From Pseudomonadota bacterium (lineage in GTDB: Bacteria; Pseudomonadota; Gammaproteobacteria; Pseudomonadales; Moraxellaceae), in the NCBI GenBank assembly GCA_021804565.1, contig JAJZHK010000016.1, positions 1-53,150 on the forward strand: a stretch of 53,150 nt of DNA. The letters run 5' to 3'. The position numbers and the translations under genes are program-made. Below the pieces are notes generated by a model that worked only from the letters and a program-made list of their open reading frames with translations, was not told the DNA's origin and did not search any database. Positions 1-7,215 of the stretch are shown in pieces (positions within the stretch are counted from its first letter, which is position 1; each line of letters begins with the position of its first letter).

Positions 1-1
1 A

Positions 2-88
2 TCTCGCTCCCTGGTCGAGTATGAGCTCGAAGACATGGGCCTCGGGGACCTCATCCGCCGTCCTGGGCGCGGTCCGGCCAGCACCTAG
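2..88 (+). CDS. C-terminal 28 residues of an unidentified protein (partial)
   Basis: One open frame enters from the left edge and ends at a TAG at 86–88. Its codons are mostly G or C in the third position, as in the genes around it. The visible tail is acidic then Arg/Gly/Pro-rich (residues such as EDMGLGDLIRRPGRGP). It would be convergent with ubiK, with stop codons overlapping by three bases. The stretch is too short to assign a family, and chance openness cannot be excluded. Confidence 0.4.
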   Translation, partial: SRSLVEYELEDMGLGDLIRRPGRGPAST

Positions 89-354
89 CTGCGGCCGGCC
101 CTCTCTTCGAGCTGACGCAGCCGGCTTTCCGCGCTTTTCAGCCGGCCTTCGAGGTCGGCAACGTTCTGGCGCAGGCTCTGGCTCAGCGCCGTGGCGGCAT
201 TGAAGTCTTCGCGCGTCACCATATCCAGTCCACCCAGGGCGTCCTGCAGCGTGCTCTTGAGCAGCTTGTCGATATCATGGCGCAGACTGCGCATGCCCGG
301 CGGCAGCAGAAAGTCCAGCTGTTCGGAAAATCGTGATAGAACCGATTCCAGCAT
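85..354 (-). CDS. ubiK: UbiK (YqiC/BMFP family) ubiquinone-biosynthesis accessory factor
   Basis: An 89-residue protein with the UbiK/BMFP pattern: an N-terminal amphipathic helix (residues about 1–40, with FSEQLDFLLPPGM and LRHDIDKLLKSTLQDAL) and a C-terminal coiled coil (about 55–85, rich in Leu, Glu and Arg). In enterobacteria UbiK forms a complex with UbiJ and is needed for efficient aerobic ubiquinone synthesis, probably by helping lipid intermediates reach the Ubi enzymes. Length matches the family. It is transcribed away from the porin–glnK–amtB operon, and ubiK next to glnK/amtB is a known arrangement in Pseudomonas. Family assignment is firm; the exact function here is inferred. Confidence 0.88.
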   Translation of the reverse strand: MLESVLSRFSEQLDFLLPPGMRSLRHDIDKLLKSTLQDALGGLDMVTREDFNAATALSQSLRQNVADLEGRLKSAESRLRQLEERAGRS

Positions 355-588
355 AGCGTCGATCTCCGGTCATTAGGCGTCCGAGTGTAGCAAGAGTCGA
401 TCGTGCTGTCCTCCAGGATGAAGAGGCCTGCGTCTGGCGCATAAGGGTGCGTTTGGCCCGGCCTGCGCACCATGATGACTCAAAATCCCTTCCATGTCGC
501 ATCATTTTGGTGCAGATGTTTGGCGTCCGCCGCCCAGACAAGTCGGCATCAATTCATTAACTACATGATAATTATATAAAAATATAAA
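355..588. other. Intergenic region between ubiK and the porin operon
   Basis: No credible gene lies here; the short minus-strand frames extending from ubiK have no family signature. The right half becomes AT-rich (about 550–590), as expected near a promoter. A TGGTGCA at 508–514 equals one half of the NtrC recognition sequence and lies about 100 bases upstream of the predicted sigma-54 start site. A matching left half is not clear. Confidence 0.4.
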
Positions 589-605
589 TTGGCATGAATT
601 CTGCT
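589..605 (+). promoter_or_regulatory. Sigma-54 (RpoN) promoter for the porin–glnK–amtB operon
   Basis: The sequence TTGGCATGAATTCTGCT matches the RpoN consensus TTGGCAC-N5-TTGCW closely, with the essential GG (591–592) and GC (603–604) dinucleotides at the required spacing. Transcription would start near 616, about 50 bases before the porin ATG. glnK–amtB operons are classic NtrC/RpoN targets under nitrogen limitation, which fits the neighbours. The half NtrC-like site at 508–514 is the only enhancer candidate I see. Confidence 0.75.
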
Positions 606-665
606 GTAAGGGGTGTGGTGGCGACATGAAGTTTCAGACTTTTTTAACTCAAGGGATGCAAAAAG

Positions 666-1802
666 ATGATGAAAAAGCTAGCGATGACCATCAGCGTAAG
701 TATGGGCCTACTGGCCGGCGTGGCACAGGCTGACACCCCTGCGGCAGGCCCTACGATCGATCAGCTGCTCAGTGCCTCAGGCATCAGCGAGCAGGGCTAT
801 ATCGAGGCGGCCTACACCCATTACGATCTGAGCAATCCTTCTTCACTCAACTACTTTGACAGCAAACCCAATACGTTCGAACTCAAGCAGGCTGCCCTGC
901 AGTTGTCGAAGTTGCCCACAGAAGGTGTCGGCGGACTGGTCAATATCACCACCGGCAGCGATGCTGACTACATCAAGTCCTATCCCTATAGCAGCGGACC
1001 TGCCAGCAACTCCTACGATCTGACCCAGGCCTTCCTGCAGTACTCGCATGGTATCTACAGTGTCATGGCCGGTAAATTCGTCACCATGGCCGGGGCGGAG
1101 ACGATCAACTCTCTGAGCAACTACAACGTCTCGCACTCGATCGCTTTTCTCAATGCCATTCCTTTCACCCACACCGGTGCTCGCCTGACCGTCGCCCCGA
1201 GCTCCACCTTCTCGCTGATGCTCGGTGAGGACAACGGCTGGGATCAGCAGCAGGCCAAGGTCAAGGCCAAGACCACCGAGCTGGGCTTTGCTTTCAATCC
1301 CACCGCCATGGTGAGCTGGACCGGCGCCGGCTATTTCGGCCAGAACCTGCCGAGCGCCCCGTCGGGCAGCCTGCAGCCGGTGAAAGCGATCAACACCGGT
1401 CCTGGCATGCTTGATCTGGTCGACACCGTGGTGACGGTGAAGCCGACGAGCGCTCTCAGCCTGGTCCTCAATGCCGACGATGCGACGCAAAAGCACGCCT
1501 TTGCCGATGGCAGCGATGCCAAGTGGACGGCGGTCGATGTTTATGCCAACTACGTGTTCACGCCAACCTGGCAGGGCACCATCCGTCTCGAGTCGTTTGA
1601 CGACAAGGACGGCTACAAGCTCGGTTACGGCACCGGCAGCACCAAATCGGCAACGCTCACGGTCGGCTACAGCGTCACCCCAGCTTTGCTGGTTCGCGCC
1701 GAAGCTCGCGAGGACAAGGCACCGACCACCGCCTTCAGCAAGGGTAGCAGCCTGACCGATACCGAGCAGTTTTATGCGCTCGATGCGCTCTACAAGTTCT
1801 GA
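666..1802 (+). CDS. Outer-membrane beta-barrel porin, OmpL/BBP2-like
   Basis: A 378-residue protein with a cleavable Sec signal peptide (residues 1–22, ending AQA|D). It contains repeated alternating polar/hydrophobic strands, for example around QAFLQYSHGIYSVMAGKFV, and ends in an aromatic C-terminal strand (ALDALYKF, terminal Phe), typical of BAM-assembled barrels. The conserved stretch with GKFVTMAGAE and the proline-phenylalanine near FLNAIPFTHTG resembles the putative beta-barrel porin-2 family. AAGGGA at 651–656 is the likely ribosome binding site; an ATG at 669 is an alternative start. It is the first gene after the sigma-54 promoter and only 45 bases before glnK, so it is probably made when nitrogen is scarce. 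The substrate is not known; a nitrogen compound is an inference. Confidence 0.75.
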   Translation: MMKKLAMTISVSMGLLAGVAQADTPAAGPTIDQLLSASGISEQGYIEAAYTHYDLSNPSSLNYFDSKPNTFELKQAALQLSKLPTEGVGGLVNITTGSDADYIKSYPYSSGPASNSYDLTQAFLQYSHGIYSVMAGKFVTMAGAETINSLSNYNVSHSIAFLNAIPFTHTGARLTVAPSSTFSLMLGEDNGWDQQQAKVKAKTTELGFAFNPTAMVSWTGAGYFGQNLPSAPSGSLQPVKAINTGPGMLDLVDTVVTVKPTSALSLVLNADDATQKHAFADGSDAKWTAVDVYANYVFTPTWQGTIRLESFDDKDGYKLGYGTGSTKSATLTVGYSVTPALLVRAEAREDKAPTTAFSKGSSLTDTEQFYALDALYKF

Positions 1803-2186
<384 letters not shown>

Positions 2187-2221
2187 TTCAAAAAATTTGA
2201 TTTTTTATCCTGGAGGTTAAC

Positions 2222-3739
2222 GTGAAAAATCTGCTCTTGGCTTTGAGCCTGGGAGGGGCGCTGCTGGCGTCGTCTCCGGCCTGGTCGGATCCCAGTCCGA
2301 CTGCAACCCCGGCGGCGGCCACAGCGGCGGTAGCAGCGCCGGCTGCGGCGGCGACCGCACCTGCGCCGGCCACAGCCACACCAGCGCCGGCAGCTGCGGC
2401 CTCTGCGCCTGTCGACAAGGTCGATACCGGTGATGATGCCTACATGATCATCAGTTCAGCCTTTGTCATCCTGATGTCCATTCCCGGGCTGGCCCTGTTC
2501 TACGGGGGCCTGGTACGCAAGAAGAACATGCTGTCGGTTCTGATGCAGGTCTTCTTCGTCTTTTCGCTGATTACGGTCCTGTGGGTGGTCTATGGTTACA
2601 GCCTGGCTTTTACCGCCGGTCATAGTCCAACGCTGAGTCCCTTTATCGGCAGTCTCGATAATGTCTTCATGAAAGGCATCACCGCTGACACCATCGCGGG
2701 CACCTTCAGCAAAGGTGTAGGGATCCATGAGTTCATCTATGTGGTCTTCCAGGGGGCTTTCGCCGCCATCACCTGCTGCCTGATCGTCGGCTCGTTGGCG
2801 GAGCGTGTGAAGTTCGCCGGTCTGCTGGTCTTTGTGGTGCTGTGGTTCACCTTTGCCTACTTGCCCATCGCCCATATGGTCTGGTTCTGGCAGGGTCCTG
2901 ACGCCTACACCGACGCCAAGGCTTCGGATGCGGCGAATGCGACGGCGGGTTTCCTCTTCCAGAAAGGCGCTCTTGACTTCGCCGGCGGCACGGTGGTGCA
3001 TATCAACTCCGCTATCGCCGGTCTGGTGGGTGCTTTCGTCATCGGCAAGCGTGTCGGTCTGGGGCGTGAATCGATGGCTCCCCATAGCATCACGATGACC
3101 ATGATCGGTGCCTCCCTGCTCTGGTTCGGCTGGTTTGGCTTCAATGCCGGTTCAGCCTTGCAGGCGAGCACCTCCGGTCTGCCCTTCATCAACACCTGGC
3201 TGGCCACTGCGGCTGCGGCCTTGTCGTGGACGGCGGGTGAGTGGCTGTTCAAGGGCAAGCCCTCCATGCTCGGTGCAGCTTCAGGTGCGGTGGCGGGTCT
3301 CGTGGCCATCACGCCGGCTTGCGGCTACGTTGGGGTCATGGGTTCGCTGGTGCTGGGTCTGCTGGCCGGGGTGATCTGCCTGTGGGGTGTGCATGGCCTC
3401 AAGAAGCTGCTGGGTGCTGACGACACGCTGGATGTCTTCGGGGTGCATGGTGTCGGTGGTATGCTCGGTGCACTGATGACCGGGGTCCTCTGCGCGCCTT
3501 CCCTGGGCGGCACCGGCATCTATGACTACGTCGCCAATGCGGTGAGCCCTGGCTACGACATGCTGGCGCAGGTCAAGGCACAGCTTTGGGCCATAGGCGT
3601 CACCTTGCTGTGGTCGGCTACGGTGGCCTTCCTCGCCTACAAGATCGCCGACATCCTGGTGGGTCTGCGGGTCAGTGAAGAAGAAGAGCGTATCGGTCTC
3701 GACGTCAGCTCGCATGGCGAGCAGGCGTACAACGACTGA
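2222..3739 (+). CDS. amtB: Ammonium channel AmtB
   Basis: A 505-residue Amt/Mep/Rh-family protein. A signal peptide (about 1–22) is followed by a long Ala/Pro/Thr-rich linker (about 25–65) and then about eleven membrane helices. The two pore histidines are visible in VVHINSAIAGL and FGVHGVGGMLGAL, and the family motif ALFYGGLVR follows the first helix. Translation starts at a GTG with GGAGG five bases upstream. The unusually long, low-complexity periplasmic Ala/Pro segment before the first core helix is longer than in E. coli AmtB. It is the last gene of the operon before a terminator and is expected to be gated by GlnK. Confidence 0.95.
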   Translation: MKNLLLALSLGGALLASSPAWSDPSPTATPAAATAAVAAPAAAATAPAPATATPAPAAAASAPVDKVDTGDDAYMIISSAFVILMSIPGLALFYGGLVRKKNMLSVLMQVFFVFSLITVLWVVYGYSLAFTAGHSPTLSPFIGSLDNVFMKGITADTIAGTFSKGVGIHEFIYVVFQGAFAAITCCLIVGSLAERVKFAGLLVFVVLWFTFAYLPIAHMVWFWQGPDAYTDAKASDAANATAGFLFQKGALDFAGGTVVHINSAIAGLVGAFVIGKRVGLGRESMAPHSITMTMIGASLLWFGWFGFNAGSALQASTSGLPFINTWLATAAAALSWTAGEWLFKGKPSMLGAASGAVAGLVAITPACGYVGVMGSLVLGLLAGVICLWGVHGLKKLLGADDTLDVFGVHGVGGMLGALMTGVLCAPSLGGTGIYDYVANAVSPGYDMLAQVKAQLWAIGVTLLWSATVAFLAYKIADILVGLRVSEEEERIGLDVSSHGEQAYND

Positions 3740-3757
3740 GGGTGCATGGTGGAGAAC

Positions 3758-3785
3758 AGGGCGCCTGATGGCGCCCTTGTTTTTT
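3758..3785 (+). terminator. Rho-independent terminator after amtB
   Basis: A perfect 8-bp stem, AGGGCGCC (3758–3765) and GGCGCCCT (3770–3777), closes a TGAT loop and is followed by TGTTTTTT. It begins 18 bases after the amtB stop and should end the porin–glnK–amtB transcript. Confidence 0.92.
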
Positions 3786-3809
3786 CAGCCTGGACCGTCG
3801 CGGCAAGCT

Positions 3810-3828
3810 TGCGTCAGTAGTTGACGCA
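3810..3828. promoter_or_regulatory. Palindrome upstream of the GntR gene, possible operator
   Basis: TGCGTCA and TGACGCA form perfect 7-bp arms around a 5-base spacer (GTAGT). The site lies about 100 bases upstream of the GntR-family gene and just after the amtB terminator. GntR regulators often bind such palindromes in their own promoters, so autoregulation is a reasonable guess. No T-run follows, which argues against a terminator. Confidence 0.35.
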
Positions 3829-3927
3829 CTAGGGCTTAAAATGGTCAAATGATTGCCCTATGACAATGATGGCCCTGGCATGTTTTGATCTGCATGACGC
3901 AGGGCTGGCCTGGCTCTCGGTGACTTC

Positions 3928-4557
3928 ATGCCCAAAAAATCCGCTGTAGCGGCATCGGCCTGGAATAATGTCGAGGCTTTTCGTCTGTTCAGTGATCGTG
4001 AGTACCTGACGTTGTCGGTGCCCGAGCAGATCGCCTTGCATTTGGCGGACAAGATCACCGAGGACCTGCTGCCGGCGGGCGAACATATCATCGAGCAGGA
4101 ACTGGCCGAAAGCTTCAAGGTCAGCCGTGGGCCGGTGCGCGAGGCGATACGGATCCTCGAGCGCGAGGGGCTGGTGACGATACAGCCGCGACGGGGGGCC
4201 ATCGTGCGCATGCTGACGCCGCAGGATCTCAAGGAGCTCGACCAGCTCCAACGCGGTCTGGTGCTGATGGGGCTGGCATGGATAGATGCGCAGCCAGACA
4301 AGCTGGGCCTTCTGCGTGAGGGACTCGACCTGCTCGAGGCCGAGCACGCGCGTGGCAATCTGCTCCGTTTTATCCATCTCTCCAATGAGATGGTGCGTCA
4401 GGTCGGCGGCCTGGCAGGCAACCGCCACCTCTACCACATGCTCTACAGCATCACCCTGCAGACCCTGCGCTATCAGCGGCAGGTCGTCAAAAGCGAGGGT
4501 GAGCGTCAGGCCTGTCTTGATTTTTGGCGACAGAGCCTAAGCCCGGCGAAGGTCTGA
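3928..4557 (+). CDS. GntR-family (FadR/FCD type) transcriptional regulator
   Basis: A 209-residue protein with an N-terminal winged helix-turn-helix (about residues 28–90). It carries the GntR hallmark LAESFKVSRGPVREAIRILE, followed by GLVTIQPRRGAIV in the wing. The rest is helical and resembles the ligand-binding FCD domain, but it is short: typical FCD regulators have about 220–240 residues, and the final helices look abbreviated. The effector and target genes cannot be read from sequence. No clear ribosome binding site precedes the chosen ATG. Neighbours are the ammonium operon upstream and the curli cluster downstream, with no adjacent catabolic genes that would suggest a ligand. Confidence 0.82.
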   Translation: MPKKSAVAASAWNNVEAFRLFSDREYLTLSVPEQIALHLADKITEDLLPAGEHIIEQELAESFKVSRGPVREAIRILEREGLVTIQPRRGAIVRMLTPQDLKELDQLQRGLVLMGLAWIDAQPDKLGLLREGLDLLEAEHARGNLLRFIHLSNEMVRQVGGLAGNRHLYHMLYSITLQTLRYQRQVVKSEGERQACLDFWRQSLSPAKV

Positions 4558-4656
4558 GCGCCCAGGCCGGACGCTGAAAACGCCCAGCCCTCATCCTTTC
4601 AGATGAGGCATGCATTTCAAATAATCAGACATGCCCCTTTAAATCAGTCTATTGAT

Positions 4657-4687
4657 GGGCTTATCTAGAATTTTTCTAGATAAGCCC
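4657..4687. repeat. Perfect 14-bp inverted repeat upstream of csgB
   Basis: GGGCTTATCTAGAA and its exact complement TTCTAGATAAGCCC are separated by TTT. The next bases are TGTCACTCC, so there is no T-tract and a simple terminator for the GntR gene is less likely, although a stem this strong could still stall polymerase. It lies 113 bases before the csgB ATG. It may be an operator for a dimeric regulator. Confidence 0.6.
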
Positions 4688-4746
4688 TGTCACTCCTACG
4701 ACTTAATCCATGGCGTAAAAATCTACACGTCCAGGCGATGTCATGA

Positions 4747-4768
4747 AATCGTGATCTTCATCACAATC
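4747..4768. promoter_or_regulatory. CRP/Vfr-type binding site upstream of csgB
   Basis: The core CGTGA-TCTTCA-TCACA (4750–4765) matches nine of ten arm positions of TGTGA-N6-TCACA, and 16 of 22 positions of the full consensus by hand count. Its centre is about 42 bases before the csgB start codon. If CRP activated from the usual position near −41.5, transcription would begin almost at the ATG, giving a very short leader. Only a weak GGGA precedes that ATG. Confidence 0.6.
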
Positions 4769-4799
4769 TGCCCAAGACAGCGGTTATGGGACACAGATC

Positions 4800-5261
4800 A
4801 TGAAAGCCCGATTAGTGGCGACGATATTGGTCTGCTCGGCGGTGATCAGGGGGGCGCTAGCCCTGGACTTGGCGCCCAACGATGAGCTGAGTGGCCCGCA
4901 GGTGGCCAGCATCACGCAGAACGGCCAGCACCAGCGCATGAGTATTGTGCAGCAGGGCGGATCCAACAACGGCCAGGCCTTGCAGTCGGGGCAGGGCAAT
5001 ACGGCGGACCTGAATCAGGCCGGTTGGGCCAACCTTGCATCGCTACAGCAGTCAGGCCTGGCCAATGCGGCGCAGCTGAGCCAGGAGGGTTATGGCAATC
5101 AGATGCAGATCACGCAGGCCGGCAATGGCAACCAGGCAGGGGTGATACAGCAGGGCCGGGGCAACTGGGTCGATGTATCGCAGACAGGATCGGGGCTCAA
5201 TGTCTCGGTGGTTCAACGCGGCAATGACAACATAGCCTTGGTGCGCCAGGGCGGTCACTAG
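4800..5261 (+). CDS. csgB: Curli nucleator / minor curlin CsgB
   Basis: A 153-residue curlin. A signal peptide (about 1–22) is followed by four to five strand–loop–strand repeats (about 38–150) with the curlin pattern of Gln and Asn at fixed spacing, for example ITQAGNGNQAGVIQQG and LNQAGWANLASLQQSG. Length and repeat number match E. coli CsgB (151 aa), and the last repeats are less regular, as in nucleators. CsgB sits on the outer membrane and seeds CsgA polymerisation. It precedes csgA by about 40 bases. It could be read as a second major curlin, but its position and less Asn/Gly-regular repeats favour CsgB. Confidence 0.88.
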   Translation: MKARLVATILVCSAVIRGALALDLAPNDELSGPQVASITQNGQHQRMSIVQQGGSNNGQALQSGQGNTADLNQAGWANLASLQQSGLANAAQLSQEGYGNQMQITQAGNGNQAGVIQQGRGNWVDVSQTGSGLNVSVVQRGNDNIALVRQGGH

Positions 5262-5302
5262 AACAGTATCAAGGCCTACGGGCAAATTTCAACGAGGATG
5301 AG

Positions 5303-6583
5303 ATGACCATGAAGACCACAGCAATTTATGCAGCCATACTGATGGCTTTGGGCGGCACCGCCTTTGCCCAGACCGCCAGCATCGACCAGTTCGGTGCCGG
5401 CAACAGCGCCACCGTGACCCAGACGGGTAATTCGTCGGCGACGTCGGCGGCCATCAGCCAGGGTACGGCCCAGGATCCCGACGGCGACGGCGGCAGCTCC
5501 AACAACAACGCCGCCACCATCACCCAGACCGGCGTGGTCGGCGATACCGCCACCATCAGCCAGCCGGATGAAGCGGTCGGCAGCAACGCGACGATTCAGC
5601 AGAATGGTGCCGATAACGGCAGCACGGCCAGCGTCATGCAGAACGAAACTTCGGGCAGCTCGGCCAGCATCACCCAGACCAGCAACAGCGCCCAGGGCAG
5701 CCAAGCGACGACCGCCAGTGTCGATCAGGAAAGCGATGTGGGCAGCACGGCGACCATCAACCAGCAGGCCAACCAGGGCGTCACCGCCACCATCGATCAG
5801 TCCGGCATGAACCAGCAGGGCAGCATCACCCAGAGCAATGTCAGCCTGGATACCGCCCTGGTGCAGCAGAATGATGTGGGCAGCAATGCCAGCATCAGCC
5901 AGACCGCTGGCAATAACGGCAGCTCGGCCAGCATCAACCAGAGCTATGGTGCGATGAACAGCGCCACCATCACCCAGACCTCCGGCAGCACCGATCAGGC
6001 GTCCATCACGCAGACCGGAGCCCTGAACACCACCGCCAGCATCGTGCAGGCCAATGTGTTCAACTCGCAGGCGACGGTCAGCCAGACCGGCTCGAGCAAC
6101 ACCGCCACGGTCAATCAGAACGATGAAGGCGGTGCTGGTGAAGGCGCCAATCTGAGTGCCAGTGTCACCCAGGCCGGTGCCAATAACACCGCCAATGTGG
6201 CGCAGGCCGAGTTCGGTAACAGCAGCACGGTGAGCCAGACGGGCACCGGCAACACCGCCAACACGGCTCAGGAAGGCACCAGCGATACCCTCGTGGTCTC
6301 CCAGGATGGCATCAACGGTCAGGCCACGATCAACCAGGCGAGCCCGAACGATACCGATCTGTCCAACGGCAACAGCGCGAGCATCACGCAGTCTGCCGGC
6401 GCCAACCTGAATGTGGCTGAGATCGATCAGTACGGTGCTGCGAACGTCGCCACGATCAGCCAGGCTGGTGGTGATGGCATGAGCGCCAACACGGCTCTGA
6501 TCCAGCAGTTCGCCAACGGCGACCATGCCAGCATCACGCAGGCTGGTGGTGGCGGCAACAGTGCTACCATCGTGCAGCGTTGA
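5303..6583 (+). CDS. csgA: Very large major curlin CsgA
   Basis: A 426-residue curlin, nearly three times E. coli CsgA (151 aa). A signal peptide (about 1–22, ending FAQ) leads into roughly 32 short beta-strand units of the form ASITQ-x-G-x-x-N, that is about 16 strand–loop–strand repeats instead of five. Most units end in Gln and the loops are rich in Asn, Gly and Ser. Some loops are extended and acidic, for example at residues 57–67 (DPDGDGGSSNN) and near residue 275 (EGGAGEG), possibly amyloid gatekeepers or metal-binding loops. Aromatic residues are very scarce. An ATG at 5309 is an alternative start with better spacing from the GAGGA at 5294–5298. A terminator follows the gene. Confidence 0.88.
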   Translation: MTMKTTAIYAAILMALGGTAFAQTASIDQFGAGNSATVTQTGNSSATSAAISQGTAQDPDGDGGSSNNNAATITQTGVVGDTATISQPDEAVGSNATIQQNGADNGSTASVMQNETSGSSASITQTSNSAQGSQATTASVDQESDVGSTATINQQANQGVTATIDQSGMNQQGSITQSNVSLDTALVQQNDVGSNASISQTAGNNGSSASINQSYGAMNSATITQTSGSTDQASITQTGALNTTASIVQANVFNSQATVSQTGSSNTATVNQNDEGGAGEGANLSASVTQAGANNTANVAQAEFGNSSTVSQTGTGNTANTAQEGTSDTLVVSQDGINGQATINQASPNDTDLSNGNSASITQSAGANLNVAEIDQYGAANVATISQAGGDGMSANTALIQQFANGDHASITQAGGGGNSATIVQR

Positions 6584-6634
6584 TCGGCTAGGCGTCGACT
6601 CAGAGCTGTAGATGCATTAGCGTTGGACAAGGAA

Positions 6635-6661
6635 GGTGCTCGGGAAACCGAGCGCCTTTTT
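6635..6661 (+). terminator. Terminator between csgA and the downstream curli genes
   Basis: The stem GGTGCTCGG/CCGAGCGCC (one internal T·G pair) encloses a stable GAAA loop and is followed by TTTTT. It lies 52 bases after the csgA stop and 80 bases before the next gene. It should make csgBA messages more abundant than the accessory genes, as expected for structural subunits. Confidence 0.88.
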
Positions 6662-6740
6662 GTTCGCCAGAGGCCCGGCGATTCTGGCCACCCGTCCTGG
6701 GCCTGGAGATGGACAGGATGGATCAAGCGAGCGCTGTTCT

Positions 6741-7124
6741 ATGAAACCATACGCTGCCCTCGGCGTGCTGTGCTTGACTTTAGGGGCTCAGGCCATGGAT
6801 GTGTTGACGGGTATCGATCTTCTGCCCGCCGTCGGCGTGCAGCTACGCCCCTGGGTCGAGGCGCCGCAGGATGCTGATCTGCGCTATAGCCTGAGCTCCA
6901 GCCTGGAAGGAGGCCATAACCATAGCAGCAGCGAGCAGTCCGGGCGCCTGCATGTCCGCGCCGGTGAACGCGCGAGCCTGAGTCGTCTGCAGCTGTCTTT
7001 ACCGCCTTTGGGGGCCAGCTACGTTATGCAACTCAGGGTATGGCAAGGTGATCAGGTCGTATCACAGGCCAAGCTGCAAGTGATACAAAAAGACGGCCAA
7101 GCCGTCATTAAAGCGTCAGAATAG
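6741..7124 (+). CDS. CsgC/CsgH-like periplasmic curli chaperone
   Basis: A 127-residue secreted protein. A signal peptide (about 1–18, ending AQAM) is followed by an immunoglobulin-like all-beta domain with alternating strands, such as LRYSLSSSLEGG, SGRLHVRAGERASL and VMQLRVWQGDQVV. Spacing and strand order resemble CsgC of E. coli and especially CsgH of alphaproteobacteria, which keep CsgA soluble in the periplasm. The CxC motif of enteric CsgC is absent, as in CsgH. The ATG was chosen because it directly begins a signal peptide; upstream in-frame sequence overlaps the terminator. Position between csgA and csgD supports the assignment; overall similarity is low. Confidence 0.7.
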   Translation: MKPYAALGVLCLTLGAQAMDVLTGIDLLPAVGVQLRPWVEAPQDADLRYSLSSSLEGGHNHSSSEQSGRLHVRAGERASLSRLQLSLPPLGASYVMQLRVWQGDQVVSQAKLQVIQKDGQAVIKASE

Positions 7125-7175
7125 ACCGCGATCATTCGTTTTTTTTGTCGGCTGACTTGGCTGGCAACGCCAAAG

Positions 7176-7191
7176 TGTGATCTAGTTCACA
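7176..7191. promoter_or_regulatory. CRP/Vfr-type binding site upstream of csgD
   Basis: TGTGA-TCTAGT-TCACA is a perfect match to both arms of the CRP consensus, and 18 of 22 positions match the extended consensus. It ends 24 bases before the csgD ATG, too close for ordinary class II activation of a start site upstream of the gene. It also overlaps a weak −10-like TCTAGT. Repression of csgD, or activation of a promoter further upstream by looping, are both possible. Confidence 0.68.
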
Positions 7192-7215
7192 TGATGGATG
7201 AATGGGGACCGCAAC

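Larger units (their letters stand above)
4558..4799. other. Curli upstream regulatory region
   Basis: This 240-base gap holds several inverted repeats and no gene. A 7-bp stem CCTCATC/GATGAGG (4589–4608) lacks a T-run. A 14-bp perfect inverted repeat (4657–4687) and a CRP-like site (4747–4768) follow and are listed separately. The region is more AT-rich than the flanking genes. It probably integrates several regulators of csgB. Confidence 0.5.

Noticed and set aside
843-1496. Minus-strand open frame of 217 codons opposite the porin
   Set aside because: The plus-strand reading has a signal peptide and barrel features, while the opposite frame has no motif or start signal.
4652-4885. Open frame of 77 codons overlapping the csgB start
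   Set aside because: It runs through the inverted repeat and CRP site and out of frame with csgB; no ribosome binding site or similarity.
5276-6526. Long minus-strand open frame (416 codons) opposite csgA
   Set aside because: It is the complement of a highly repetitive coding sequence; its Gly/Ala/Asp repeats simply mirror the curlin repeats, and there is no ribosome binding site or family match.
7092-7106. Hairpin GACGGC-CAA-GCCGTC near the end of the csgC/H-like gene
   Set aside because: No T-run follows the stem directly; the T8 tract at about 7139–7146 is more than 30 bases away, so it is not counted as a terminator.
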